Shown one piece after another: positions 8,191 through 17,157 of a stretch of 64,000 nucleotides of DNA. Location: contig NZ_CP042382.1 in assembly GCF_007954585.1 (NCBI RefSeq), positions 1,178,001 to 1,242,000 on the forward strand, in the 5' to 3' direction. The position numbers and the translations under genes were made by a program. How positions within the stretch are numbered: the first letter of the stretch is position 1; each line of letters starts with the position of its first letter. The notes beneath the pieces were generated by a model. That model made no database searches, was not told the DNA's origin, and saw only the letters and a list, made by a program, of their open reading frames with translations. The stretch comes from Pistricoccus aurantiacus. Its GTDB lineage: Bacteria > Pseudomonadota > Gammaproteobacteria > Pseudomonadales > Halomonadaceae.

Positions 8191-8526
8191 ATGAAGGATT
8201 TGTCTATCAGGCTCGCCGAGCTTGCGGCGCAGCGTGAGTCCAAGGATGAAGGGTTTGCACAGCGCCTTGAGTCACTCAACCGCCTGGTTGAGGTAGCGCA
8301 GAACCACAGCGGGCAGTCTCATCACTGTCGGCGCATCTTGCTGGCCGTCTACAACAGTGATGAATGGCCGCTTGATCTGACCCGGCTGCGCTGTCTGGAT
8401 GCAGACCTTCAGCGTGCCGCCCTGGGCGTCATCGAATGGGCGGTTTACACCAGTCGCGAGCTGCATGAGTACCTGCCCGAAGGCGATGCCATCATGAAGC
8501 GTTTTTGGGCTATCGAGCGGGAGTGA
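8191..8526 (+). CDS. Small ICE accessory protein (DUF7673-like)
   Basis: A 111-residue helical protein. ATG 8191 has GGAGAGGG upstream. The core (GQSHHCRRILLAVYNSDEWPLDLTRLRCLD) resembles a small family common in PFGI-1-like ICEs, recalled as DUF7673. Function unknown. It is one of a run of separately led small genes between topB and the secretion cluster. Confidence 0.6.
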   Translation: MKDLSIRLAELAAQRESKDEGFAQRLESLNRLVEVAQNHSGQSHHCRRILLAVYNSDEWPLDLTRLRCLDADLQRAALGVIEWAVYTSRELHEYLPEGDAIMKRFWAIERE

Positions 8527-8571
8527 GCTCTCGCCACTCAACCTGCTGTCTTCTTGAGCAGCAATTTTATA

Positions 8572-8630
8572 CCCCACCCGGGAGAGTCATTCCCGATGGG
8601 ATGTCTCTCCCTCGAATCTGGAGAGACACC
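8572..8630 (+). promoter_or_regulatory. Hairpin leader sequestering the ribosome site
   Basis: First stem: CCCA..CGGGA / TCCCG.TGGG. Second stem: TGTCTCTCC / GGAGAGACA; its 3' arm contains the GGAGAG ribosome site of ATG 8631. This is the same two-stem plan as the other leaders of this element, with different stem bases. Confidence 0.6.
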
Positions 8631-9215
8631 ATGGGCTGGACTATTCCCCACTCAATGAACTCCCGCGATCAGCTGGTTGAATGGCTCCTACGCGAGCAGA
8701 ACAACCCTGGTCACTGCGAGATCATCGACCACTCCCGACGCGGCAACGTGCTCTATACCGTGTTTCGGCACCTACCCAAGCAGTACCGATTCATCGTCGT
8801 GTTCCTGCTCGAGGGGCCTACGCCGGCATCGCGCCGCGCGGGTGACTGCTCCTGGGGTTACAGGGACATGGATGAATCGATGGGGCCTTTCGTCTACGAC
8901 TGCCCCGAGCGCCTGCTGCGTCAGTCCGACCTTCAGGACGATCAAGCCGTCGAATGGCGGGAACACTGCCGGCGTCAGCGCCGGGAGCGTGCCGCGCGGC
9001 GAAAGCTGGCGTCCGAGTGTCGAGCCGGCGATCGTCTTCAGCTGAAGGCGGGGTGTGATCGTGACGGTCAACCCACAGCGACAGTGGTGTTCGTGAGAGC
9101 ACACACGGCCACTTTCTTCATCGGCAAGGATACGGACGGCAAGCCCTGGCGTTATCGCTGGAGCAGCGTCGTGATCGATACCCCGTTAAAAGCGTCCTCC
9201 AGGGACGCCGCCTGA
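8631..9215 (+). CDS. ICE accessory protein with GYRDMDESMGP motif (DUF6927-like)
   Basis: A 194-residue protein starting MGWTIPHSM at ATG 8631. It carries the conserved segment WGYRDMDESMGPFVYDCPER (about residues 72-91), seen in a family of phage and ICE proteins recalled as DUF6927. An Arg-rich helix and a small beta-rich C-terminal part follow. The function of the family is unknown. The start is set by the leader hairpin, which contains its ribosome site; longer upstream starts would run through that structure. Confidence 0.6.
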   Translation: MGWTIPHSMNSRDQLVEWLLREQNNPGHCEIIDHSRRGNVLYTVFRHLPKQYRFIVVFLLEGPTPASRRAGDCSWGYRDMDESMGPFVYDCPERLLRQSDLQDDQAVEWREHCRRQRRERAARRKLASECRAGDRLQLKAGCDRDGQPTATVVFVRAHTATFFIGKDTDGKPWRYRWSSVVIDTPLKASSRDAA

Positions 9216-9220
9216 CGGAA

Positions 9221-9230
9221 TTAACGTTTC
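9221..9230 (+). promoter_or_regulatory. TTAAC box
   Basis: TTAACGTTTC, 70 bases before ATG 9291. It is identical to the box before ssb. Confidence 0.5.
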
Positions 9231-9232
9231 TT

Positions 9233-9290
9233 CTCCCAACCGGGGCCATGCCCCGAGGGGATGGCTCCGTCAACTCTTTGGAGCCGTCTC
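9233..9290 (+). promoter_or_regulatory. Hairpin leader
   Basis: First stem: CGGGG-CCAT-GCCCCG. Second stem: GGCTCC / GGAGCC; its 3' arm holds the GGAG ribosome site of ATG 9291. Two-stem plan as in the other leaders. Confidence 0.6.
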
Positions 9291-9827
9291 ATGAACGACA
9301 ATATGAACTATTGGCTGGCCGACGTGGACGTTGATGTCATCCTGGCCGCCCTGCGCCTGCTGCAACGAATGTCTCAACGGGACATTCCTGACGCGATCCT
9401 GGAGATCGCGGGCGACAGTCTGGAAGCCGTCGACATCGATCGCTTATGCGAGCGATTGAACCTGGATGGGCAGGCTGACGCCCAGGATCCGCGTGACGTA
9501 TTGATCCAACGCATTCGAGCGGAGCTATCGCGCCCCGAATGGGACGCGGATACAGCGGCAAACTTGGCAACGGCCCTAGTAGATGCAGGATGGCCGCCGT
9601 TCTTGTCGGAACACGAAGGGTGGTACCTGGATGTGGTCGATGGCGCCTATGCCGTGGTGCTTAAAGACGATGGGCCTTTCCGGTCAGATATCGAGGCCGT
9701 TGTTGCCATTGCTCGACAATTCGCTGCGGGCAGCCGCTGGCACGGCCAGGTACTGGAGACCTTCGGCATGACGGCTTGCGGTCAGGGTTCGCCCCTGTAC
9801 ACGTCGCTTTGCAGCTACTTTCGATGA
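9291..9827 (+). CDS. Hypothetical ICE accessory protein
   Basis: A 178-residue acidic protein starting MNDNMNYWL. No family is recognised. The N-terminal two thirds are helical with many Asp/Ala residues. A C-terminal segment with GWYLDVVDGAYAVVLKDDGPF looks like a small beta-sheet domain. The gene has both a TTAAC box and a hairpin leader upstream and a strong terminator downstream, so it forms a single-gene unit. Confidence 0.6.
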   Translation: MNDNMNYWLADVDVDVILAALRLLQRMSQRDIPDAILEIAGDSLEAVDIDRLCERLNLDGQADAQDPRDVLIQRIRAELSRPEWDADTAANLATALVDAGWPPFLSEHEGWYLDVVDGAYAVVLKDDGPFRSDIEAVVAIARQFAAGSRWHGQVLETFGMTACGQGSPLYTSLCSYFR

Positions 9828-9835
9828 TTCACCCA

Positions 9836-9858
9836 AACGCCCCGCCGGGGCGTTTTTT
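9836..9858 (+). terminator. Rho-independent terminator
   Basis: AACGCCCC-GCC-GGGGCGTT followed by a run of six T, 8 bases after the stop at 9827. It separates the accessory genes from the secretion cluster. Confidence 0.9.
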
Positions 9859-9887
9859 CATGACCGTCGAAAGAGGGTCGAGTGCAA

Positions 9888-9897
9888 TTAACATTTC
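9888..9897 (+). promoter_or_regulatory. TTAAC box upstream of pilL
   Basis: TTAACATTTC, 86 bases before ATG 9974, at the head of the secretion operon. Confidence 0.5.
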
Positions 9898-9973
9898 CTG
9901 TCGCCGCGCACGGCGGACTTCGGCACGGTAAGTCGATAGTGATTCTTCAGGTTCCCGCGCGAGGCCCAACGCG

Positions 9974-10576
9974 ATGCACGCATTCAAGAAACCCCGACTT
10001 GTTCCCTTAGCTTTTCTGGTTGCACTCATCGCCGGGTGCGCCCATCAGCCGCCGCAGCCAAGTGAGAGCGAGCAGTTGGCTGCCGAATACCCCCATGCCG
10101 ATCAGATGACCGTGGCCAGCACGCGGTTGACACCGAGCTCGAAGGTGGTCGCCGTGGGGCTGGATCAGCCGCGTCATGACGTTGAGCCGGATGTCTATCG
10201 CGATCGTGATATCTCGCGCATTGAAGTGATGCGCGGCGATCGCTATGCCCTGGTATCGGCCAATGCCACGCTGCAGCAGCGCAATCTGCTCGAGCAGACC
10301 GTCAGGGTCTCGATTCCTGCCTCAATGAATCCGACCGTCGAGGACGGGTTGCGCTACATCCTTCAGCACACCGGATACAGCCTCTGCCGCCCTCAAGGGG
10401 AGCCACAACGGCTGCTTTACAGTCGCCCGCTGCCGGCGGCGCATTTTCGTCTGGGACCGATGCCGCTGCGTGAAGCTCTCCAGGTGATGGCCAGCCGTGC
10501 CTTTGAAGTACAGGCCGACCCCATCGCTCGCACCATTTGCTATCAGGTGCGCGATCAACGCCTGGTAGGGGAGTGA
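9974..10576 (+). CDS. pilL: PilL-type lipoprotein of the ICE pilus/secretion system
   Basis: A 200-residue lipoprotein: signal to about residue 21 with lipobox LIAGC, then a low-complexity linker. A compact C-terminal domain (about 105-200) contains the TVEDGLRYILQHTGYSLC and PLREALQVMAS segments seen in PFGI-1-class PilL and secretin-associated domains. It is the first gene of the conjugation cluster, as in related ICEs. It probably helps assemble the outer-membrane part of the pilus or transfer channel. Confidence 0.75.
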   Translation: MHAFKKPRLVPLAFLVALIAGCAHQPPQPSESEQLAAEYPHADQMTVASTRLTPSSKVVAVGLDQPRHDVEPDVYRDRDISRIEVMRGDRYALVSANATLQQRNLLEQTVRVSIPASMNPTVEDGLRYILQHTGYSLCRPQGEPQRLLYSRPLPAAHFRLGPMPLREALQVMASRAFEVQADPIARTICYQVRDQRLVGE

Positions 10577-10582
10577 TTCACC

Positions 10583-11566
10583 ATGGATGAGCACAACAAG
10601 GCTCAAACACACGAGCATGAGCACGAACAGGACCGCGTCGATCCTGAGCGAGAGGCGCCGCTGAATGAGGCGCCGGGCGATGCACCCGATGACGAGCGCG
10701 GTGAGGAGCAGCGAGAGTCGAGGCGTCGGAGAGTTCCACGTTTGGTGCTGGTGGGGCTGGGCTTGGCCGGCGTGATGGTCGTGCTTGTACTCGGGCTGAT
10801 GAGTCGGGCTGGCGATGAAACCGATACTCCTACGCTTGAAGCCCAGGTCCGGCAACAGCAACAAGCCCTTGATCAGCTACGTGCCCAGCTAGATGAGCTG
10901 CAGCAGCAGGATGACGAGGTGGTTATCGAAGCGCGGGGTATGGCGTCGGGCCTCGACAGGCGCCTTGATGAGCTGTCTGCGTCGGTTGACGTGCGATTTA
11001 GTGCGGTTCAGGAGAAGCAGGAGGCGCTTGAAAAAGCGATCGAGGAAGGGCGTCGTCCCGAAGCCACTCAAGGTGAGGCTGCCACTAAAGAGAAAGGGGC
11101 TGAGTCTGAAACTGGATCTGAGTCGGAGTCTGAATCTGTCCCCGATGCCCTACCTTCGTTCGACGCTGATCCGATCCGACACCTGACCCAGAATTTGTCA
11201 GCACCCAAGCCTGGCGCAGAGGGCGAGGGTGAATCAAAGCCAGAGCCCGATTCCAAGTCCGACTCCGAGGCCGATACCAAGCCCGAGAAGGTGGTAGCTG
11301 AGTCGGCACCTGAGCCGGAGTCCAAACCTCAACCCAAGCCCAGGCGTCGGTATACGCCGCCCTCTCCGCCGTTCACGGTGTCCGGCCTTGAGATACGCGG
11401 TGGCAATCGCTTTGTGGCGGTCATGTTCGGTGAGGGACGGCGCTTGAGCGACCTGCGCCTCGTCGGTGAAGGGCAGAGCGTGGGCGGTTGGCGCCTGTCG
11501 TCGATCTACGGCCACTCCGCCACGTTTATCGTCAACGGCAAGTCCGTTGACGTGTCGATTCCTTGA
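10583..11566 (+). CDS. ICE secretion protein with coiled coil and repetitive linker
   Basis: A 327-residue bitopic protein. A charged N-terminus with HEHEHE is followed by a membrane segment at about 53-73 (LVLVGLGLAGVMVVLVLGLM). Then come a coiled coil (about 85-150), a long Glu/Ser/Pro/Lys-rich linker (about 155-255) and a small conserved C-terminal domain (FTVSGLEIRGGNRFVAVMFG and on). The layout of anchor, periplasmic stalk and small globular end resembles PilP or TraB-like connectors. It lies between pilL and the PFL_4693-like gene. The linker varies by short repeats and looks tolerant of length change. Confidence 0.6.
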   Translation: MDEHNKAQTHEHEHEQDRVDPEREAPLNEAPGDAPDDERGEEQRESRRRRVPRLVLVGLGLAGVMVVLVLGLMSRAGDETDTPTLEAQVRQQQQALDQLRAQLDELQQQDDEVVIEARGMASGLDRRLDELSASVDVRFSAVQEKQEALEKAIEEGRRPEATQGEAATKEKGAESETGSESESESVPDALPSFDADPIRHLTQNLSAPKPGAEGEGESKPEPDSKSDSEADTKPEKVVAESAPEPESKPQPKPRRRYTPPSPPFTVSGLEIRGGNRFVAVMFGEGRRLSDLRLVGEGQSVGGWRLSSIYGHSATFIVNGKSVDVSIP

Positions 11567-11576
11567 GGAGGCTCCC

Positions 11577-12329
11577 ATGACACATTGCAGACTAGGCGGC
11601 GTGCTTGCACTGACGATGCTCGTTACCGCTCCTGCCTGGGGGCAGATACCGTCTCCCGGCGTGGTGAATGGCATCAGCGAGCTGGAGCAGCAGATTCAAG
11701 ACACCCGCACCGATCAGACGCGGGTTGAGCAAAGCCGCCGGCAAGCCGCCGACGCCTGGGGGCTGAGCGAGCAGGAATACCGGCGCTTCGAGTCGCTCAT
11801 GGAGGGGCCGCGTGGCACCTGGTCGCCCAATCTGGATCCGCTGACCGCGCTCGGCATCGAGGCGCGCTCGGACGCCGAACGTCAGAAATACGCCGAGCTG
11901 ATGGTCGAAACCGAGCGCGAGCGCGTCGAGGCCGAACTGGCCTTCCAGCGGGCCTACGACGCCGCCTGGCAGCGGCTCTATCCCAATGCCATGCCGGTCA
12001 ATGCGTTCAGTACCAAGGGGGGCGCCGACGCTAGCCAGTCGGTTTTCGGCAACAATTCCAGGGCGTCATCGCAGCGTCTGAACGTGGTCGTGGCTATCGA
12101 GGGTTGTGACTCGTGCGATGCCACGGTGAAGCGTCTGTTGGGTGCCGGTGCCGCCATGGATATCTGGGTCGTCGATTCTAGCGGCGATGACAGCCGGATC
12201 CGTCGTTGGGCGGCGAAGCTCGGGGTCTCACCCGACCGGGTTCGCGCCGGTGATATCACCCTCAATCATGGTGGCGCGATCAATGTGGATAGTGCCGATC
12301 TGCCGCGCGTCGCGCCGAGGGGTGGATAA
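11577..12329 (+). CDS. TIGR03759-type ICE protein (PFL_4693 family)
   Basis: A 250-residue exported protein: signal peptide to about residue 21 (APAWG), then a helical region with the family signature WGLSEQEYRRFESLM...GPRGTWSP and ALGIEARSDAERQKYAELMV. A thioredoxin-like C-terminal part carries the pair CDSCD (about residue 179). It is periplasmic and essential-looking in this ICE class, but the exact role is unknown. ATG 11577 with GAGGAGG upstream is chosen over longer forms. Confidence 0.85.
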   Translation: MTHCRLGGVLALTMLVTAPAWGQIPSPGVVNGISELEQQIQDTRTDQTRVEQSRRQAADAWGLSEQEYRRFESLMEGPRGTWSPNLDPLTALGIEARSDAERQKYAELMVETERERVEAELAFQRAYDAAWQRLYPNAMPVNAFSTKGGADASQSVFGNNSRASSQRLNVVVAIEGCDSCDATVKRLLGAGAAMDIWVVDSSGDDSRIRRWAAKLGVSPDRVRAGDITLNHGGAINVDSADLPRVAPRGG

Positions 12330-12331
12330 CT

Positions 12332-12727
12332 ATGGGGCCGAAGACAAAAATCACCTCGGTCTATGTTGGTGCGCGGCGGTCGGTTTCATCGACCGAGCAC
12401 TTTCTCTATCTGGATGAGCGAATCGACCACTTTTACGTCGAGTTTTATGGATGGCCCTCCCGAGAGATCATCGGGTATGCCGAATATCAGTTTGTATGCC
12501 ATGAAGAGACGAAGTCTATGTCCCCCATGCTGCACGCACTGACGAAATTATTGCCGGCAGATGCTCGATGCCCCTGCCCAATAATTCCGTTGACAGCTGT
12601 TTTATACCGCTCGCGGGAAGTTCTCGAATCGCCTTCAACATTCTCTCCTTCATTTCCTGAGGCAGCGTTTTCGACTTTTCAGTCCGGGAAAGGAGAAGAG
12701 AGCGGAGGGTCTCCTCATGGAACTTGA
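12332..12727 (+). CDS. Hypothetical protein between TIGR03759 and transglycosylase genes
   Basis: A 131-residue frame starting 2 bases after the previous stop and overlapping the next gene by 11 bases. The first about 60 residues (SSTEHFLYLDERIDHFYVEFYG and on) read like a real beta-rich domain. The last third is Ser/Pro-rich and looks non-conserved. No family is recognised. It may be an insertion specific to this ICE, or a decayed gene. Confidence 0.4.
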   Translation: MGPKTKITSVYVGARRSVSSTEHFLYLDERIDHFYVEFYGWPSREIIGYAEYQFVCHEETKSMSPMLHALTKLLPADARCPCPIIPLTAVLYRSREVLESPSTFSPSFPEAAFSTFQSGKGEESGGSPHGT

Positions 12728-13607
12728 CCGTGACCACGCCCAGAGTCGCGCTGAGTCCGCCGTCATCGCTGAGAATATTTTGTTCGGCATTTCATCCCGA
12801 AAGTGGCTGATAGTGCGAAACGTTTTCTGGGTCGCATGTCTGGCGTTAACGCTGGTGTGGGGGGCGCCTGCTGTTGCGAACCCTGGAGCAGACATTCCGT
12901 CAGCCTATGTGGTGGCCGCCGAGGACAATGGCATTCCGCCCGAAGTGCTGTATGCCGTGGTCATGACCGAGTCGCAGATGTCCTTGGGGCATGCCGTGCG
13001 GCCTTGGCCATGGACCCTGAATGTGGGCGGCAAAGGCTATCGCTATGACACGCGTGGCGATGCCTGCACGGCGCTGCGCTCGTTCCTGCAGCAAACACGC
13101 GTGGTGGATGTTGGCATCGCTCAGATGAACGTGCGCTGGCAGACCCAGGTATTCGGTCCAGGGAAGCGGTTTTCCGACCCCTGTGCGGGACTGGACCCCT
13201 ACGCGAACCTCGACGAAGCCGCGAAGGTGATTCGACAGCACTACGAGGCGTCCGGTGATTGGGTGATCGCAGCAGGGCGCTACCATCGACCTGCCGGAGG
13301 CAAGCCCGCTCAGCGCTATCGCGCAAGCGTAAGCCGTCAGCTGGCCCGTCTAGGGGATTCGCCGTCGCTGGGCTCGCGCTCGCCGGCGTTGATGGCCGCC
13401 AGGCAGGCGGCTGAGCCGCGTCTCGCATCGACCACAACGGCCTCATCGGTCAGCTCCACTCCTGTCGCGCCGAGCGAACACTCAGCCGTCACCTGGGTGA
13501 CACCATCCCCTCGAGCGCCCGATGCCGACGTCACCAACGTCACCTGGGTAACGCCGACGCCAAAACCTCGCCGGTGGATGGCTGAAATCGCTGTTGCCAG
13601 CCGCTGA
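12717..13607 (+). CDS. Lytic transglycosylase (SLT domain) of the secretion system
   Basis: A 296-residue protein. A hydrophobic export segment lies at about 35-53. An SLT domain spans about 60-205, with catalytic Glu85 in VVMTESQM, the WTLNVGGKGYRYD loop, VDVGIAQMNVRWQ, and the terminal helix with AAGRYHRPAGG. A Ser/Thr-rich tail with repeated VTWVTP follows. It locally opens peptidoglycan for channel assembly. ATG 12717 has GGAGGG 8 bases upstream, but leaves an unusually long N-terminus before the signal; GTG 12816 is an alternative. Confidence 0.85.
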   Translation: MELDRDHAQSRAESAVIAENILFGISSRKWLIVRNVFWVACLALTLVWGAPAVANPGADIPSAYVVAAEDNGIPPEVLYAVVMTESQMSLGHAVRPWPWTLNVGGKGYRYDTRGDACTALRSFLQQTRVVDVGIAQMNVRWQTQVFGPGKRFSDPCAGLDPYANLDEAAKVIRQHYEASGDWVIAAGRYHRPAGGKPAQRYRASVSRQLARLGDSPSLGSRSPALMAARQAAEPRLASTTTASSVSSTPVAPSEHSAVTWVTPSPRAPDADVTNVTWVTPTPKPRRWMAEIAVASR

Positions 13608-13628
13608 TTCTCGACCAGGAGCGTATTC

Positions 13629-14204
13629 ATGAGTCATGTAACCCGTTACTCCCTCAGCATGATGACCGGGTGCCTGATGTTGGCTTTGGTCCCGCTCGCT
13701 CAAGCACAGCTCTCTGCTCAGCGTCCGCCGGGCTTGCCGACATTGAGCGTGGTCGCCGATCACGGCGGTGAGCCGGCGCGACCCTATTTCGTGGCCATCA
13801 ATGGCGCCGGCGTCGATGAGCAGGAAGGGTACTCACCGCAGGTGGGGGCACAATATCCGACGCAGCGCCATGGCGAGCAGGACATGCTGCCACTGGAAAG
13901 CGATCGGCTGACGCCGGGGCGTGTCGAGTCGCGGTCGATTGAGCTGCCTGGCGGCTTCACGCCGATCTTCCTGATCGGTGATGACGATTTATCCCATCAG
14001 TGGCTCGTCCAGCGCGGCGATATTTTGCGCGAGATGAACGCCGTGGGCCTGGTGGTTCAGGTGCAGGACATAGCGTCCCTGAAGGCACTTCGCGCCGAAA
14101 CACAGGGGCTGGAATTGCGGCCCGTCTCAGGTGACGGCCTGGCTGACCGTCTGGGCCTGCAACACTATCCCGTGCTGATCAGTCGGCGCGGCATCGAGCA
14201 GTAG
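13629..14204 (+). CDS. TIGR03765-type ICE protein (PFL_4695 family)
   Basis: A 191-residue exported protein with a signal peptide to about residue 26 (AQAQ). The C-terminal family signature FLIGDDDLSHQWLVQRGDIL, then NAVGLVVQV and LQHYPVLISRRGIEQ is intact. It has a TrbC/thioredoxin-like appearance and is presumed periplasmic. It sits directly before traD, as in related ICEs. Confidence 0.85.
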   Translation: MSHVTRYSLSMMTGCLMLALVPLAQAQLSAQRPPGLPTLSVVADHGGEPARPYFVAINGAGVDEQEGYSPQVGAQYPTQRHGEQDMLPLESDRLTPGRVESRSIELPGGFTPIFLIGDDDLSHQWLVQRGDILREMNAVGLVVQVQDIASLKALRAETQGLELRPVSGDGLADRLGLQHYPVLISRRGIEQ

Positions 14205-14215
14205 GAGAACGCCAC

Positions 14216-16426
14216 ATGAGCAGTAAACATCCGCTTGAATCCTTGCTTCGTCCCGCCGTTGAGCTCTACACCGTGGCGGTATGCGCCGGCTGTGCCGTGC
14301 TGAGCCTGTATGCTCCCTGGTCGCTGGCTCTTGCGCCGAGCGTGGGGATTATCACCGCTGCCGGCTTCGCTACCTTCGGGGTCTGGCGTTTTCGTCAGGC
14401 ATGGGTGGTGCTGCGCTATCGCCGCAACATGCGGCGGCTGCCGCGCTTCGCCTTGCCGGCGCGCAAGATTCCGGTGAGCAAGCGTAACCTGTGGCTCGGC
14501 AAGGGCTTCAAATGGCAGGCGCGGCACACCCAGCGGCTGCATGAGTCGGCACAACCCGCTGCCGAGTCCTATGTACAACCGACTGTCTGGTATCAGCGAG
14601 CGCGGCGGCTGGAGCATCGCCTGGAAAGCGGCGTGTTCGGTCAGCGTATCGCCGACGTGTTGCGCTGGGACTCGCCGTTCAATCCGGTGCGCCCACTGCC
14701 GCCGGTCGGCGGTGTGCCGGCGCTGCACGCGGTCGAGTGGAAAGAGCACGACGTCTGGATGCCGCTGGGCGAGCGGGTGGGACACACCCTGGTCGAGGGC
14801 ACGACGCGGGTAGGCAAGACGCGCCTGGCCGAGATCCTGATCACGCAGGACATTCATCGTGGCGACATCACCATCTGCTTCGACCCCAAAGGCGACGCCG
14901 ACCTGATGATGCGCATGTACGCGGAAGCGCACAAGGCGGGACGCGGCGATGAGTTCTATATCTTCCACCTGGGCTGGCCGGACGTATCCTGCCGCTATAA
15001 CGCCGTGGGACGCTTCTCGCGGCTGTCGGAGATTCCGACTCGGGTGACCGGGCAGCTGTCGGGTGAGGGCGATAGCGCTGCGTTTCGGCAGTTCGCCTGG
15101 CGGTTCGTCAACATCGTGGCCCGCGCCCGTCATGCGTTGGGCGAACGGGCGAGCTACAGTCAGATCCTGGCCGACGTGGTGAATATCGATGCGCTGTTGA
15201 TTCAGTATGTCCAGGAGACGCTGGAGACGCAGATACCGGGGTCGAACCAGCAGATCACCGAGATCGAGGGCACGCTCAACGATCGCAATACACCGCTCAA
15301 CATGAGGGGGCGCCACAAGCGCGTGGCGGCGATCGTCCAGTACCTACAGCAGCCAGAGGTAATCGAGGCGCTGACCGACCCCGTACTGGACGGCCTGCTG
15401 TCGGCGGTACGCTACGACAAGACCTACTTCGACAAGATCGTGGCATCCTTGCTGCCGCTGCTTGAGAAGCTGACCAGCGGCAAGATCGCCGAGCTGCTAT
15501 CGCCCGACTATGACGACATCGAAGACGACCGGCCCATCATCGACTGGCAGCAGATCATTCGTAAGCGCGGCATCGTCTATGTGGGGCTGGATGCCCTGAG
15601 CGACTTCGAGGTCGCCCAGGCGGTGGGCAACTCGATGTTCGCCGACATCGTCTCGGTCGCGGGTCACATCTACAAGTTTGGCGCCGAAGATGGGCTTCCT
15701 GGTGCCAGCAGCGGCACGGACAAGAAGCTGCCGATCAACCTGCATTGCGACGAGTTCAACGAGCTGATGGGCGATGAGTTCATCCCGCTGATCAACAAGG
15801 GCGGCGGGGCCGGCATCCAGGTGACGGCCTACACCCAGACGCTCTCTGACATCGAAGCGCGCATCGGCTCCGTGGCCAAGGCCGGGCAGGTGATAGGCAA
15901 CTTCAACAACCTGATCATGCTGCGGGTGCGCGAAGAGCGCACGGCGCGGCTGCTCACCGAACAGCTGCCCAAGGTCAATGTGTCGACGCGGCTGATGGTC
16001 TCCATGGCCAGCGACAACGCTGACGTCAGCTCGGATCAGGACTTCTCGAGCTCCGCCGGTGACCGTATCGGGACCGAGTCGGTCGACATGCTCGTCTCCA
16101 ACGACATTATCAATCTGCCCAAGGGGCAGGCATTTGCCCTGCTTGAAGGGGGGCAACTGTGGAAGACCCGTATGCCACTGCCCTTGCCGGACAAGACCGA
16201 GAATGTGCCCAAGGATGTCGCGGACATTGCCACGCGCATGCGGGCCAAGTACATCACCGGCGACCAGTGGTGGGAGGCGGTGATGCCGCCGCCGATCGAT
16301 CTGGACTTTGAGTTGCCGCCACAGCCGCACGAAGCGCGTGCTCAGGACCGCTGGATGCCTGTCGAGGAGCCGCTCGATACCCCGCTCGAGGGCAGTGCGG
16401 AGATGAATGATCATGGCGAGGGATGA
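14216..16426 (+). CDS. traD: Type IV coupling protein TraD (SXT/TOL subfamily)
   Basis: A 736-residue inner-membrane ATPase with two N-terminal membrane segments (about 15-60). Walker A is GTTRVGKTRL (Lys201), DPKGDADLM lies near 223, and Walker B is HCDEFNEL (Asp512). The late motif GGGAGIQVTAYTQTLSDIEA follows. It recruits the relaxase-DNA complex and pumps DNA through the channel. Length and layout match the ICE TraD subfamily. The 3' end overlaps the next gene by 14 bases. Confidence 0.95.
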   Translation: MSSKHPLESLLRPAVELYTVAVCAGCAVLSLYAPWSLALAPSVGIITAAGFATFGVWRFRQAWVVLRYRRNMRRLPRFALPARKIPVSKRNLWLGKGFKWQARHTQRLHESAQPAAESYVQPTVWYQRARRLEHRLESGVFGQRIADVLRWDSPFNPVRPLPPVGGVPALHAVEWKEHDVWMPLGERVGHTLVEGTTRVGKTRLAEILITQDIHRGDITICFDPKGDADLMMRMYAEAHKAGRGDEFYIFHLGWPDVSCRYNAVGRFSRLSEIPTRVTGQLSGEGDSAAFRQFAWRFVNIVARARHALGERASYSQILADVVNIDALLIQYVQETLETQIPGSNQQITEIEGTLNDRNTPLNMRGRHKRVAAIVQYLQQPEVIEALTDPVLDGLLSAVRYDKTYFDKIVASLLPLLEKLTSGKIAELLSPDYDDIEDDRPIIDWQQIIRKRGIVYVGLDALSDFEVAQAVGNSMFADIVSVAGHIYKFGAEDGLPGASSGTDKKLPINLHCDEFNELMGDEFIPLINKGGGAGIQVTAYTQTLSDIEARIGSVAKAGQVIGNFNNLIMLRVREERTARLLTEQLPKVNVSTRLMVSMASDNADVSSDQDFSSSAGDRIGTESVDMLVSNDIINLPKGQAFALLEGGQLWKTRMPLPLPDKTENVPKDVADIATRMRAKYITGDQWWEAVMPPPIDLDFELPPQPHEARAQDRWMPVEEPLDTPLEGSAEMNDHGEG

Positions 16427-17117
16427 AGCGCCGGCGCGGCGCGTCGAGAAAAAACGCAGCGGCGTGATCGGGTCGCTGCTGAAGCTGCCGTTCACGCTGT
16501 TCTGGATCCTGCTGATTTCGATGGTGTGTTCAATCGCGATCGAATGGCTCGGCATCTACTTCGACTGGTTTAGCCAGGCCGGCGCCGAACATGCCCGCCA
16601 GACCATGATCTCCGAGATGGGGTATCTGGACAGCCAGTTCACGCGCTCGCTGCTGGTCTCGTCGCCGGTCGAGTTTGCCACCTGCGTCGTCAACACCGGC
16701 CATGAGTGGGTGTTTGTCAAGACGGGTATTGCCGGCTGGGTCGAGCAGGGGGCGGACAGCGGTGGCTGGGCGGCAACGATCAGAACCTACCTGCAGGCGG
16801 CGATGTTCGTCACGCTCATGACGCTGACGCGCTGCGTGATCCTCACGTTGACGTCGCCGCTGTTCCTGTTGGCGGCGATCGTCGGCTTTACCGACGGGCT
16901 GGTCAGCCGTGACCTGCGCCGCTTCGGTGCCGGTCGCGAATCGGCGTTTATCTATCATCATGCCAAGCGCGCGGTGACCCCCATCTTTCTGACCGGCTGG
17001 CTGATCTATCTGTCGCTGCCGTTCTCGATCCATCCCAACCTGTTCTTGCTGCCCTGTGCGCTGCTGTTCGGGCTGATGATTGCTATTGCCACCGCGAGCT
17101 TCAAGAAGTACCTCTGA
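16413..17117 (+). CDS. TIGR03747-type ICE membrane protein
   Basis: A 234-residue inner-membrane protein starting inside the traD 3' end. It has membrane segments at about 22-42, 128-165 and 190-230. The TDGLVSRDLRRFGAGRESAFIYHHAKR loop is typical of the family. It is always paired with TraD in this ICE class and probably supports the coupling protein. ATG 16413 is preferred; ATG 16407 is two codons longer. Confidence 0.85.
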   Translation: MARDEAPARRVEKKRSGVIGSLLKLPFTLFWILLISMVCSIAIEWLGIYFDWFSQAGAEHARQTMISEMGYLDSQFTRSLLVSSPVEFATCVVNTGHEWVFVKTGIAGWVEQGADSGGWAATIRTYLQAAMFVTLMTLTRCVILTLTSPLFLLAAIVGFTDGLVSRDLRRFGAGRESAFIYHHAKRAVTPIFLTGWLIYLSLPFSIHPNLFLLPCALLFGLMIAIATASFKKYL

Positions 17118-17157
17118 TCGATTCCGCCTCGTCGCTGCTGGGGCGAAGTCCCAAGGG

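Noticed and set aside
9974..10576. PilL as a chemotaxis-type histidine kinase, as the name can imply
   Set aside because: The protein is a 200-residue lipoprotein without kinase motifs; only the ICE PilL N-terminal-type family fits.
14165..15316. Long minus-strand open frame opposite traD
   Set aside because: It is the complement of GC-rich codons of a certain gene, with Arg/His/Pro-rich, domain-free translation.
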